DNA of 64,000 nucleotides from Caballeronia pedi. Its GTDB lineage: Bacteria; Pseudomonadota; Gammaproteobacteria; Burkholderiales; Burkholderiaceae. The notes below the pieces were generated by a model. That model did not search any database and was not told where the DNA came from. It saw nothing but the letters and a program-made list of their open reading frames with translations. Position 1 is the first letter of the stretch; each line of letters opens with the position of its first letter. The DNA lies in NCBI RefSeq assembly GCF_001544915.2, contig NZ_FCOE02000005.1:1-64000 (forward strand), written 5' to 3'. Shown in pieces: positions 36,296 to 44,391 of this stretch. The position numbers were made by a program, and so were the translations under genes.

Positions 36296-36628
36296 GTGGA
36301 CGAAAGAAAGCGAGACAGCATCATTGCGTATTTGCGTAGCCGAATGGCTGAGTTCGGCATTACGGAGAGAGCGTTGGCCGAAGCATTGGCCGAAGCGCCG
36401 CCGGTGGTAGCACCACCGCCGTCCTTCACCAGGACCAACGGGGCTCATGGCGCGTCGAAGACCAAGCGGCCGATGCCGCAATTGCCGTTAGTGCCGCAAT
36501 CGGCCGCCGGCGCAGCGCCGATATTCCGCAACGCCAGTGGCGACACGTGGGACGGCCTCGGCGACATGCCCGAGTGGCTCAAGCGCGCGGTGCACGCCGG
36601 ACAGGACATCGAGTTCTATCGGGTCTGA
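36296..36628 (+). CDS. H-NS-like protein with altered DNA-binding loop
   Basis: The 110-residue protein starts with GTG, preceded by AGGAA. Residues 1-32 form a charged helix (DERKRDSIIAYLRSRMAEFG); a Pro-rich linker (35-75) follows. The C-terminal end, TWDGLGDMPEWLKRAVHAGQ plus DIEFYRV (84-110), lines up with the H-NS C-terminal domain (TW-x-G-Q/R-G-R-x-P-x-W/x...G...). In H-NS the Q/RGR core inserts in the DNA minor groove; here it reads LGD, so the basic residue is replaced by Asp. That change should weaken DNA binding. Possible role: H-NS-like modulator or partner. Identification is moderate because the N-terminal half is atypical. Confidence 0.6.
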   Translation: MDERKRDSIIAYLRSRMAEFGITERALAEALAEAPPVVAPPPSFTRTNGAHGASKTKRPMPQLPLVPQSAAGAAPIFRNASGDTWDGLGDMPEWLKRAVHAGQDIEFYRV

Positions 36629-37146
36629 GACGCCGTTGCCGGTGCGCCGGGCCAGCCGGCGGATCGCCATTGGCGCGCGAATACCTTGTCGTTCATGCTC
36701 GCGCGTCTGCGCGGGGGCGAGTCGCGCGCGTCGAAACGGACGCGTGCGGCATTGCGCGCCGCGTATCGCTTCGGGCCTCGCCATCCGCGCTTTCGCTGCT
36801 TTAAGGCAGCGTTCATAGGCAATTCACCGCGATTAATCAAGATCAAAAAATTTTCGCCGATGGTCGCCCATCGAGCCCGAAAACGTTTATTGATACTTCC
36901 CTGTAAGTCGGCTCGCACAGAAAGCCGCGCATCGACCAGACCTCAAGCCCGCCCGATCAAGTCCCGCCGTCTCCATTCGACAAGGGGGCATGCATGAACG
37001 CACACGGACGCCGCAACGTTGCACCCATCGCCCACGCACATCGACCGGCACACGGACGAGGACCGGACGCCGGTTCGGGTTCGCGAAGCCGCGCCTGACG
37101 CGCCGGGCGAATCGCACGCATTCCGAACGATCGAGCGGCGCACGCC
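36629..37146. other. Long non-coding stretch between H-NS-like and HTH genes
   Basis: Over these 518 bases I see no credible gene: the open frames are Arg/Ala/Ser-rich and overlap each other. There is an AT-rich patch near 36830-36900 (ttaatcaagatcaaaaaatttt) and a weak hairpin CGCTGC/GCAGCG near 36795. The long gap, compared with the tight spacing elsewhere, fits an accessory boundary. Confidence 0.4.
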
Positions 37147-37551
37147 ATGCTTTCCCGCCCCGATACACTGCCGAGCGTCGTGCGACGCATGACGGCTGGC
37201 CGCATGCTGCTGGAGGGCGTGCCGGTCGAAACGGTCGCCGAGCAGTTGCATCTGTCCGTGCAGACCGTACGGCGCTACAAGGCGCTCGTCTCCGAAGGCG
37301 GTCTCGACGCCCTCGCGAAGATGGGTGTCGGCGGGCGCGCGTCGGTGCTCGATCGCGAGGCGCTCGACTGGATCGCCGCCGCGTTGCAGGGATCAGCGCG
37401 CGCGCACGGCTTCGAGAGCGACACGTGGACCAACGCGCGCCTGCGCGAGGTGATCGAGAGGCGCTACGGCGTGCGTTACTCGCGCGTCTATATCTGGCAG
37501 ATCGCGACCAATCTCGGGCTCGGTCATCTGCTTTCGAAATCGCGTCGATGA
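37147..37551 (+). CDS. HTH protein resembling the N-terminus of an IS630-type transposase
   Basis: The 134-residue protein has two HTH-like units: RMLLEGVPVETVAEQLHLSV with QTVRRYKALVSEGGL (residues about 19-52), and WTNARLREVIERRYGVRYSR with VYIWQIATNLGLGH (about 97-128). This is the winged/paired HTH architecture (HTH_29/HTH_32) at the N-terminus of IS630-family transposases. No DDE catalytic domain follows, and I see no inverted repeats or target duplication. It is either a domesticated DNA-binding protein or a remnant. It precedes the periplasmic protein gene by 35 bases. Confidence 0.65.
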   Translation: MLSRPDTLPSVVRRMTAGRMLLEGVPVETVAEQLHLSVQTVRRYKALVSEGGLDALAKMGVGGRASVLDREALDWIAAALQGSARAHGFESDTWTNARLREVIERRYGVRYSRVYIWQIATNLGLGHLLSKSRR

Positions 37552-37586
37552 GGACGCGGCCATCATCAATACAAAGGAGACAACCC

Positions 37587-38192
37587 ATGATTTTTTCGAC
37601 CAGCAAGCGGGTGCATCGCTCGATCAGCGTCGTGGCGACGTGCGCGGCGCTGTCAGTCGGTGCAATCGGCAGCGCGCGGGCTCAGGATGCCGCGTCGGCG
37701 CCGATGGCGCGCGGCGCGGCGGCCATCGCGGAAATCCAGGCGCGCGTGGTGGGCATCGATCCGGTGACCAACAGCGTGTCGCTGCAGGGGCCGCAGGGGC
37801 GTGTCGCCGAAGTGGCGGTCAATCCGGAAATCGGCGATGTCAAAAAGCTGCAGCTCGGCGATATCGTCAACATCCAGTATCGCGGCGCGCTGCTCCTGCG
37901 TGCGACGAAGGTCAAGTCGGACGGCATACGGCAGCGCATCGATACCGAAGTGGCGATCCCGGCGTCGGGCGGCGTGATGGCGCAGGCGCGCGTCGTCGAG
38001 GTGATCGCGACGATCGAGCGCGTCGATGCGAAGAACCGTCGCGTGACCTTGCGCGGGCCGAGCCGAACGGTGACGCTGGATGTCGCGCCGGATGTGCCGC
38101 TCGCGGGACTGAAGGCAGGCGATACAGTGCACGCGCAGTTCGAGTCGGCGACGGCGGTGCAGGTGTTGAGGGCGGGGCAGGCGGTGAAGTGA
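37587..38192 (+). CDS. Secreted periplasmic protein with OB-like repeats
   Basis: The 201-residue protein has a Sec signal peptide, MIFSTSKRVHRSISVVATCA, with cleavage likely after ARA (about residue 32). The mature protein contains two similar beta-rich units: IQARVVGIDPVTNSVSLQGP with QGRVAEVAV and later VIATIERVDAKNRRVTLRGP with SRTVTLDVA, so it is an internal duplication of about 85 residues. No named family is recognised. The ATG at 37587 follows AAAGGAGA, and the long upstream extension of this frame has no signal or similarity, so I reject it. The last gene before the lower-GC scar. Confidence 0.75.
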   Translation: MIFSTSKRVHRSISVVATCAALSVGAIGSARAQDAASAPMARGAAAIAEIQARVVGIDPVTNSVSLQGPQGRVAEVAVNPEIGDVKKLQLGDIVNIQYRGALLLRATKVKSDGIRQRIDTEVAIPASGGVMAQARVVEVIATIERVDAKNRRVTLRGPSRTVTLDVAPDVPLAGLKAGDTVHAQFESATAVQVLRAGQAVK

Positions 38193-38200
38193 CGGGGGTG

Positions 38201-38294
38201 GTGTCCACGGTTTTGTGGACACGCTTGCGAGGTCCGCCGACGCGAGGGCGTCGAAGCTTGTTTTTGCTCAGTGCCTCGATCCCTGTGATCGAGG
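38201..38294. repeat. Two perfect hairpins at the edge of the lower-GC segment
   Basis: GTGTCCAC/GTGGACAC (38201-38222) and CCTCGATC/GATCGAGG (38274-38294) are perfect 8-bp inverted repeats between the periplasmic protein gene and the hcp fragment. Neither has a T-run. They lie just where base composition changes, so they may mark the junction of acquired DNA. Confidence 0.5.
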
Positions 38295-38371
38295 TACGGT
38301 TCAAGCTCGTTTCACGAATCCATAGAAGGTTGTCAAATTTTGCACGTCATCTTCGAACATCAGCCATTTTT

Positions 38372-38394
38372 TGCGAAACTAATTTCGCATTTCT
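38372..38394 (+). terminator. Weak terminator-like hairpin before the hcp fragment
   Basis: TGCGAAA/TTTCGCA with loop CTAA is followed by TTTCT on the + strand. It could end the transcript of the periplasmic protein gene or form a leader structure for the hcp fragment. Confidence 0.4.
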
Positions 38395-38430
38395 AACTAA
38401 CTTTGCCGAAAAGCAGTTACGGGAAACGAA

Positions 38431-38592
38431 ATGTCAAACATCTGGTTGAAGATGCCGGGCCTCACTGGCGATTCGATGGACCTCGGCCACGAAGGGGAAA
38501 CCGACGTATTGAGTTATCGATGGGGCCTGTCAAAGAGCCAGCGAAACGCGACGTGTTATTCGTGGCGAAAGGTTTTTTTGGAAAGGATATGA
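38431..38592 (+). pseudogene. hcp: N-terminal fragment of an Hcp (type VI secretion) gene
   Basis: A 53-residue frame begins MSNIWLKMPGLTGDSMDLGH, then EGETDVLSYRWGLSKSQ. This matches the start of Hcp proteins (I-x-L-K-x-G-I-x-G-E-S-x-D-x-x-H-x-x-E-I-D-V-L-S-W-S-W-G-x-S). After about residue 40 the similarity stops and the frame ends at 38592; full Hcp proteins are about 160 residues. Base use is AT-richer than in the neighbours. It has GGGAAACGAA as a binding site. It looks like a gene truncated by deletion. The following DUF3592 gene overlaps the end of another frame here, so parts of a lost gene may be fused in. Confidence 0.65.
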
Positions 38593-38599
38593 AGCAGGT

Positions 38600-39001
38600 A
38601 TGACTAAAAAAAGATTCGATCTCGCGTCCTTGGGGGCGGGCGTGTTTTTTCTCGTCGTTCAACTTCCCCTGCTTGTTCCCGAGGTGGCTTGGTATAGACA
38701 TTCGACGCTTACAGCAGGCGTAGTGGTTGGACTGAACGCAGGAGGCAAACACCCTCAGATCGAGTTCACGGCGCGCAGTGGAGAACGTATCTCGGTTCCG
38801 GCAAGTAGCTTCTTTCACTTTACTCAAGTGGGAGAGCAGGTCCTCGTTCGCTACGACACGCGTTCGCCGGCTCAAGCTCGAATTAATGGTGTAGTCAACA
38901 TATGGGGAGGCTTCATCGTTTTTACAGCGGTAGCTTTCGCATCCATTATCCGTGGACTCTTTCGAACATATCGAAACATTAAGACGAAGAATAAAGAATG
39001 A
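38600..39001 (+). CDS. DUF3592-type membrane protein
   Basis: The 133-residue protein has two membrane helices (about residues 8-29, GAGVFFLVVQLPLLVPEVAW, and 98-117, NIWGGFIVFTAVAFASIIRG) around a beta-rich DUF3592-like domain: ISVPASSFFHFTQVGEQVLV and RYDTRSPAQARINGVV. Such proteins are often encoded next to type VI secretion genes and toxin-immunity cargo. The base composition is lower in GC than in the main chromosome. It overlaps the next gene by four bases (ATGA). Its start overlaps a TGA of an upstream frame, suggesting it was once coupled to a gene now deleted. Confidence 0.75.
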   Translation: MTKKRFDLASLGAGVFFLVVQLPLLVPEVAWYRHSTLTAGVVVGLNAGGKHPQIEFTARSGERISVPASSFFHFTQVGEQVLVRYDTRSPAQARINGVVNIWGGFIVFTAVAFASIIRGLFRTYRNIKTKNKE

Positions 39002-39570
39002 GCACATTGAATCGAAGCGAATGGTCCTACCAAAAATCATCAAGCGCAAACGTTAGCCTAGCCCGGTTGCTCGTGTCGGGAGGTATGTTTGTCCTCAAAG
39101 ATCCTCAGAATAATCTGCACCGATTTTCGTATAAAGGATTTGGAGCCAGTCTTGGCGACACCAAGCTTTTGCCGAAAGGGTTTCGGCTCCCTGAAATTCC
39201 ATTACCCAGGAGCGCCTTGAAGAATGGAAGCTTTTCTGCCGGAGGTGCGACACCGCGATTTGACGGCAGCGGCGCCATATTTTATTGAGGGAATAGCGAA
39301 CCTAAGCCCGAAGATTTCGAGGGTTTCACGCTGTATGCCGAAGCAAGCATTGGCGTCCTTGTCGCAGGAGGTGCTTCACTGTTCATGACGGGCATGCGCG
39401 AAGAAATACTTGTTCCCTTTTTGTTTGCGCCTGCAATCTTCTCAAACTATCTTTTCACCAATTCGGCACCGATTGTACTTCTGTACGGCGTTAGCGAAGG
39501 TTTGATTGACAGTTTAGGTCGAGGGCTTATGTTCGGAAAAATATCGTACAACGGAGTCTATGACGGATAG
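38998..39570 (+). pseudogene. Gene of unknown function interrupted by one in-frame stop codon
   Basis: Frame 1 runs from ATG 38998 to the TAG at 39568-39570, but TGA at 39286-39288 breaks it after 96 codons. The part after the stop continues as coherent protein: GNSEPKPEDFEGFTLYAEAS, then IGVLVAGGASLFMTGMREEI, then hydrophobic stretches. The whole would be about 190 residues: N-terminal SEWSYQKSSSANVSLARLLV and KDPQNNLHRFSYKGFGASLG, C-terminal glycine-rich hydrophobic segments. Proteins with this layout occur beside DUF3592 genes and type VI secretion effectors. One substitution explains the break, so the loss seems recent. Confidence 0.75.
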
Positions 39571-39684
39571 CAAACTCCCTTGCCAGTCGTGAGCATCCGC
39601 GGTCCCAGGTAACGGACCTCAGACCACGGACCGCGCCATGAACACGAGAATAAGAGCGTCAACTTTCGCGCCGACGGAATTCCA

Positions 39685-39718
39685 AAGAACGAAACGCCCC
39701 TCAAGGCGTTTCGTTCTT
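39685..39718. terminator. Bidirectional terminator between the scar and the rhamnose operon
   Basis: A perfect 14-bp stem, AAGAACGAAACGCC/GGCGTTTCGTTCTT with loop CCTCAA. The T-rich arm works in both directions. It closes the six-gene rhamnose transport operon (- strand) and the broken gene (+ strand). Confidence 0.8.
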
Positions 39719-39746
39719 CTCTCAGATTCTCACCGGACCCACCACC

Positions 39747-40760
39747 TCAAAAATTAAAGTTATCGATATTCGCCGAATCAAAAGTCGTCGGCGGCCCGAG
39801 AATGACTTCCCCGCTTTTCCCCACCGTCCGCTTGCCCAGTTTCCCCGCATCGAACGAATCGCCTTCCTTGCCCGTGATCGTGCCCGACGCGAGATTGGCC
39901 GCCGCGAACGCCGCGAGATAACCCAACTGACCCGGGTCCCACAACTGGAACGCCTTGACAGTACCGTTCTTCACGAACGCGCGCATCTGATTCGGCGTGC
40001 CGAGGCCCGTCACCACGACCTTGCCCTTCGCCGGCGAACTCGAGATATAGCGCGCCGCCGCCGCGATCCCGACCGATGTCGGCGCGACGATGCCCTTCAG
40101 GTTCGGATACGCCTGCAACAAGCCCTGCGTCTCGACGAACGACTTCTGATCATCGTCATTGCCGTAGGCGATCTTCACGAGCTTCATCTTCGAATACTCG
40201 GGCTTCTTCAGTTCCTCCAGCATCCATTTGATCCACGTGTTCTGATTGGTCGCGTTGGGCGTCGCCGAGAGAATCGCGAACTCGCCCTCGCCGCCGATCA
40301 GCTTCGACAACAACTGAATCTGCCCGCGCCCGATCGCCTCGGAATCGGCCTGATTCACGAAGATCTGCCGGCCATCCGGCGCCGTATCGGAGTCGAAGGT
40401 CACGACCTTGATGCCCTGCGACATCGCCTTCTTCAGATATGGCACGACCGCGTTCGCATCGTTGGCCGCGATCACGATCGCGTTCTGCCGCTGCGTGATG
40501 AGCGTGTTGATATAACTCACCTGCGACGACGCGCCCGCGTCCGACGGCCCCACGACCTTGCCGTCGCCCTTCATCTCCTTGATGGCGGCCATGCCGCCGT
40601 CGTCGGCGATCACCTCGTAGGGGTTGTTGATCTGCTTCGGCAGAAAGGCGATTTTCAGGCCGCTCTTGATGTCGGCGGCACTTGCGGAGAGCGCGACGGT
40701 GGCGGCGAGAAAGGCCGCCGCCAGCGCCGGGCCGCGCAGGAATCGAATGGGCTTGTTCAT
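39747..40760 (-). CDS. rhaS: L-rhamnose ABC transporter substrate-binding protein
   Basis: The 337-residue periplasmic protein has a Sec signal peptide (FLRGPALAAAFLAATVALSA, cleavage after SASA) and the ribose-binding fold: LKIAFLPKQINNPYEVIADD, YINTLITQRQNAIVIAANDA and GIKVVTFDSDTAPDGRQIFV. It is the last gene of a six-gene operon that starts with rhaM, which fixes the substrate as L-rhamnose with fair certainty. The start ATG 40760 was chosen because it begins the signal peptide; a very long upstream extension of the frame overlaps the permease gene and is rejected. The 39685-39718 hairpin ends the operon. Confidence 0.9.
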   Translation of the reverse strand: MNKPIRFLRGPALAAAFLAATVALSASAADIKSGLKIAFLPKQINNPYEVIADDGGMAAIKEMKGDGKVVGPSDAGASSQVSYINTLITQRQNAIVIAANDANAVVPYLKKAMSQGIKVVTFDSDTAPDGRQIFVNQADSEAIGRGQIQLLSKLIGGEGEFAILSATPNATNQNTWIKWMLEELKKPEYSKMKLVKIAYGNDDDQKSFVETQGLLQAYPNLKGIVAPTSVGIAAAARYISSSPAKGKVVVTGLGTPNQMRAFVKNGTVKAFQLWDPGQLGYLAAFAAANLASGTITGKEGDSFDAGKLGKRTVGKSGEVILGPPTTFDSANIDNFNF

Positions 40761-40834
40761 GTCGTAAAAGTCTCCTGTCATTGCGCATGAGTGCGCTGAT
40801 TTGCAACGAATACCCGCAACGGACGCCAACTGGA

Positions 40835-41839
40835 TCAAAGCGCCTGCGCCATCAGACGCTTTTCGCGCGCCGCCCGCCAGCGCGCGACGAGATTCGGAAT
40901 CAACACCGACGAGAGCAGCAGCGCGCCCGTCACGATCGTGAGCGTTTCGCTCGATACGTCCGCGAGCGTCAGCGCATTGCGCAGCACGCCGATGATCACG
41001 AGCGACAGCAGCACGCCGATCATCGAGCCGCGCCCGCCGAAGATGCTCACGCCGCCGAACAGCACCGCCGCGATCACGGAAAGCTCGAAGCCCTCGCCGT
41101 TGTCGCCGCGCGCGCTCGTGAAGCGCAGCGTATAGACGATGCCCGCGAGCGCGGCCATCGCACCCGACATCATGAAGAGCTTCAGCTTCGTCTTCGCGAC
41201 ATCGATGCCCGAGAACTGCGCGGCGACCGGATTCGCGCCGATCGCAAAAAGGCTGCGCCCGAAAGGCGTCGCCTGCAACAGCACGGTGAAGATGATGGCG
41301 CCCGCAATCACCAGGACGAAGGGCATCGGCAGGAAGGTATTCGCGATCGTGTCGATGCCGAAGGCCGTGTACGACGCCGGAAAATCCGCGATCGCCTGAT
41401 CGCCGAGCAGCACGTACGCGAGACCGCGAAAGAGCGCGAGCGTGCCGATCGTCACCGCGAGCGACGGCAGATTGAAGCGCACGATCACGAGGCCGTTGAG
41501 CAAGCCCGCGAGCGTGCCGAACAGAAGCACGAGGACGATCACGAGCGGCATCGGCAGGCCCATGTGCCACAGCACGCCCATCAGCGCGCTGGATGCCCCC
41601 AGCACCGACGCCACCGACAGATCGATCTCCGCCGCGACGATCACGAGCGTCATCGGCAGCGCGATCAGCGCGATCTCCGTGAAATCCGCGAGCATGTTCG
41701 ACATATTCGCCGCCGACAAGAACAGCGGCGACAGCACGCGCCCCGCGACCAGCGAGACGACCAGCACGAGCGCGAGCATCGCTTCCCATTGCAGGTGGCG
41801 GCGTTTGGTGGTGGCGAGTGCGGAATCGGGTTTAGCCAT
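40835..41839 (-). CDS. rhaQ: L-rhamnose ABC transporter permease
   Basis: The 334-residue inner-membrane protein is a BPD_transp_2 permease with about ten hydrophobic segments, among them [40 protein letters not shown] and the conserved coupling region ALFRGLAYVLLGDQAIADFP. It forms the membrane channel with the next permease. It overlaps the upstream permease gene by eight bases, which implies translational coupling, and is followed after 74 bases by the binding protein gene. Confidence 0.88.
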   Translation of the reverse strand: MAKPDSALATTKRRHLQWEAMLALVLVVSLVAGRVLSPLFLSAANMSNMLADFTEIALIALPMTLVIVAAEIDLSVASVLGASSALMGVLWHMGLPMPLVIVLVLLFGTLAGLLNGLVIVRFNLPSLAVTIGTLALFRGLAYVLLGDQAIADFPASYTAFGIDTIANTFLPMPFVLVIAGAIIFTVLLQATPFGRSLFAIGANPVAAQFSGIDVAKTKLKLFMMSGAMAALAGIVYTLRFTSARGDNGEGFELSVIAAVLFGGVSIFGGRGSMIGVLLSLVIIGVLRNALTLADVSSETLTIVTGALLLSSVLIPNLVARWRAAREKRLMAQAL

Positions 41840-42875
41840 GATCGCGTTTCCTCATCATGCGGCGCGCGACGGAACGCGCGAGCAACGTATCGAGCGCGAT
41901 CGCCGCAACGATCAGCGCCCCTTGAATCGCCTGCTGCCAGAACGGCGACACGCGCAACACCACCAGGGCAATGTTGATGACGCCGAGCACGAGCGCGCCG
42001 AGCGTCGCACCCGCGATCGTGCCGACGCCGCCCGTGATCGCGACGCTGCCGACCACCGCCGCCGCGACCACCTGCAATTCGATGCCCTTCGCCGTGCTGG
42101 CGTCGACGGTGCCGAAGCGCGCGAGCCACAGCACGCCCGCGAGCCCCGCGATCGCGCCCGAGAGCAGAAAGCCGATCATCACGCGCCGGTCCACGCGGAT
42201 GCCCGCGAGCCGCGCGGCCTCGGGATTCGAACCGATCGCATAATGCTCGCGCCCGCCGCGATACTGCTTCAGATACACCGACAACGCGATCAGCACCACC
42301 AGCGCGATCAACACGAGATTCGGCACGCCGAAGAGCGAGCCCGTCGCGATGGAGGCGAACGCATCGGGCAGACTCGTCGCGTTGATCTGGCCGCCGTGAA
42401 CCCACGCGTAATCCGCGCCGCGCACGATATACAGCGTCGATAACGTGGCGACGAGCGAAGGCACGCGCCCGAACGTGACGAGCGCGCCGTTCACCGCGCC
42501 GATCGCGAGGCCAACGCCGATGCCCGCGAGCATCGCGACGAGCACCGGCATCTGCGGGAACATCACGAAGAGGCTGCCGACCGCATACGCCGACACGCCG
42601 ACCACCGACGCGACGGACAGATCGATATGCCGCATCAGCATCACGATCGTCATGCCCGCCGTCAGCAGGCCGATGATCGACACGTTGAGCAGCACGTCGC
42701 GCAGGTTCTGCAGATTGAGGAAGTCCGGCTTGACCGCCGCCGTCGCGCCGATCAACACGAGCAGCACGATGAAGAGCGTCAGCTCGCGGCTCTTCGCGAT
42801 CGAGACCGCGAGGCTTTCGCGTTTCGTTTCGGCAGGCGGCATCGCGGGTAGCGTGGGAGAGTGTCGTGTCATCAT
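41832..42875 (-). CDS. rhaP: L-rhamnose ABC transporter permease
   Basis: The 347-residue permease of the same family has [40 protein letters not shown] and [20 protein letters not shown], with the same IDLSVAS motif as its partner; the two probably form a heterodimer. Its start overlaps the ATPase gene end by four bases (ATGA). It is part of the rhaM-to-rhaS operon. Confidence 0.88.
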   Translation of the reverse strand: MMTRHSPTLPAMPPAETKRESLAVSIAKSRELTLFIVLLVLIGATAAVKPDFLNLQNLRDVLLNVSIIGLLTAGMTIVMLMRHIDLSVASVVGVSAYAVGSLFVMFPQMPVLVAMLAGIGVGLAIGAVNGALVTFGRVPSLVATLSTLYIVRGADYAWVHGGQINATSLPDAFASIATGSLFGVPNLVLIALVVLIALSVYLKQYRGGREHYAIGSNPEAARLAGIRVDRRVMIGFLLSGAIAGLAGVLWLARFGTVDASTAKGIELQVVAAAVVGSVAITGGVGTIAGATLGALVLGVINIALVVLRVSPFWQQAIQGALIVAAIALDTLLARSVARRMMRKRDHG

Positions 42876-44383
42876 GCTGCGCGCCCTAGTGTTTGCGCAG
42901 ACGCGCCCAGAGCTGCGCTCATCACACGTTCTTCGTTCGCATCGGCGCGGGCGATATCCGCGCTGAAGCGGCCTTCATGCATCACGAGCACGCGGTCCGC
43001 CATGCCGAGCACTTCGGGCAATTCGCTCGATATCATCAGCACCGCCATGCCCTCCTTCACGAGTTCCGCCAGCGTCCGATACACCTCCGCTTTCGCGCCC
43101 ACGTCGATGCCGCGCGTCGGCTCGTCGATGATGAGCACCTTCGGATTCGTCGCGAGCCATTTGCCGAGCACGACCTTCTGCTGATTGCCGCCCGACAGCG
43201 TGCCGACGGGCGCGTCGAGATCGCCGGCCTTGAGGCGCAGACGCTTGCCCCAGTCGGCTGCGAGCGCCGATTCGCTCTTCGCCGTGATGAGTCCGTGCCG
43301 CATCAGCCGTCCGAGCACGGTCAGCGACGCATTGCGCGCGATACTCAGCTCCAGCGCGAGCCCTTGCGCGCGACGATCTTCCGGCACGAGCGCGAGGCCC
43401 GCGCGCACGGCGGCCGCCGGATGTCCCAGCGCGAGCTTTTTGCCCGCGATCTTCACTTCGCCGCCATCGACCGGATCGATACCGAAGATCGCGCGCGCGA
43501 CCTCGCTTCTTCCCGCGCCGACCAGTCCGGCCAGCGCGACGATCTCGCCCGCCCGCACATCGAACGAGACGTTCCTGAACACGCCTTCGCGCGTGAGATT
43601 GCGCACCGAAAGACGCACGTCGCCGGGCGTCACGTCGGCTTTCGGATAGAACGTATCGAGATCGCGGCCGACCATCTTGCTCACGATCGCATCGATGTTC
43701 ATGTCTTGCGTGAGCGCGTCGTAGACCTTCATGCCGTCGCGCATGATCGTCATGCGCTGGGTCAGCGCGAACACTTCATCGAGACGATGCGTGATGAAAA
43801 GAATCGCGACATCGCGCTCGCGCAAGGCGCGCACGATCGCGAAAAGCCGTTCCACTTCGGGCAGCGAGAGCGCTGCGGTCGGCTCGTCCATGATGAGCAC
43901 GTTCGCATCGAGCGACAGCGCCTTGGCGATCTCGACAACCTGCTGATCCGCGATCGACAGTCCGCGCACGAGCCGTTGCGCGCGCAGATTCACGCCGAGC
44001 GACGACAGCAGCGCATCGACCTCGCGATGCATCTCGTCGTAGCGAATGCGGCCGAGGCGATCGCGCGGCTGCCGCCCCATATAGATGTTCTCCGCGATGG
44101 AAAGATCGGCGAAGAGCGTCGGCTCCTGATAGATCACGGCGATGCCCGCATCGCGCGCTTCGGCGGGATTCGCGAAGCGGCGCGCGACGCCATCGACGAG
44201 CAGCTCGCCCGCATCGGGCTGATAGACGCCCGCGAGCAGTTTCACGAGCGTCGACTTGCCCGCGCCGTTTTCGCCGAGCAACGCATGCACTTCGCCGGGA
44301 AAGAGTTGCAAACTGCCGTCGCCGAGCGCGCGCACGCGGCCGAACGATTTGCTTGCATGCCTGAGTTCGAGTCTTGGCGTCAT
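42872..44383 (-). CDS. rhaT: L-rhamnose ABC transporter ATPase (two domains)
   Basis: The 503-residue protein has two ABC domains in tandem as in sugar importers of the RbsA type. First domain: Walker A in [19 protein letters not shown], signature [15 protein letters not shown], Walker [13 protein letters not shown]. Second domain: degenerate Walker A ([19 protein letters not shown]), signature [16 protein letters not shown] and [20 protein letters not shown]. It drives import of rhamnose. The ATG at 44383 follows GAGGGAAAC; the longer frame upstream overlaps the lactonase gene and is rejected. The permease gene overlaps by four bases. Confidence 0.92.
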   Translation of the reverse strand: MTPRLELRHASKSFGRVRALGDGSLQLFPGEVHALLGENGAGKSTLVKLLAGVYQPDAGELLVDGVARRFANPAEARDAGIAVIYQEPTLFADLSIAENIYMGRQPRDRLGRIRYDEMHREVDALLSSLGVNLRAQRLVRGLSIADQQVVEIAKALSLDANVLIMDEPTAALSLPEVERLFAIVRALRERDVAILFITHRLDEVFALTQRMTIMRDGMKVYDALTQDMNIDAIVSKMVGRDLDTFYPKADVTPGDVRLSVRNLTREGVFRNVSFDVRAGEIVALAGLVGAGRSEVARAIFGIDPVDGGEVKIAGKKLALGHPAAAVRAGLALVPEDRRAQGLALELSIARNASLTVLGRLMRHGLITAKSESALAADWGKRLRLKAGDLDAPVGTLSGGNQQKVVLGKWLATNPKVLIIDEPTRGIDVGAKAEVYRTLAELVKEGMAVLMISSELPEVLGMADRVLVMHEGRFSADIARADANEERVMSAALGASAQTLGRAA

Positions 44384-44391
44384 GTTTCCCT

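Noticed and set aside
37147..37551. Intact IS630 insertion sequence
   Set aside because: There is no DDE domain, no terminal inverted repeat and no target duplication visible.
36990..38192. A 400-codon frame covering the HTH gene and the secreted protein
   Set aside because: Only the last 201 codons, starting with a signal peptide after AAAGGAGA, are protein-like. The first part overlaps the better supported HTH gene in another frame.
39286..39288. Selenocysteine at the in-frame TGA
   Set aside because: No SECIS-like hairpin follows directly, no redox motif surrounds the codon, and the family is not known to use selenocysteine. A nonsense change is simpler.
39747..41789. A 680-codon frame that would fuse permease-antiphase sequence to the rhamnose binding protein
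   Set aside because: The first half is out of frame with the permease gene and not protein-like; the real gene starts at 40760 with a signal peptide.
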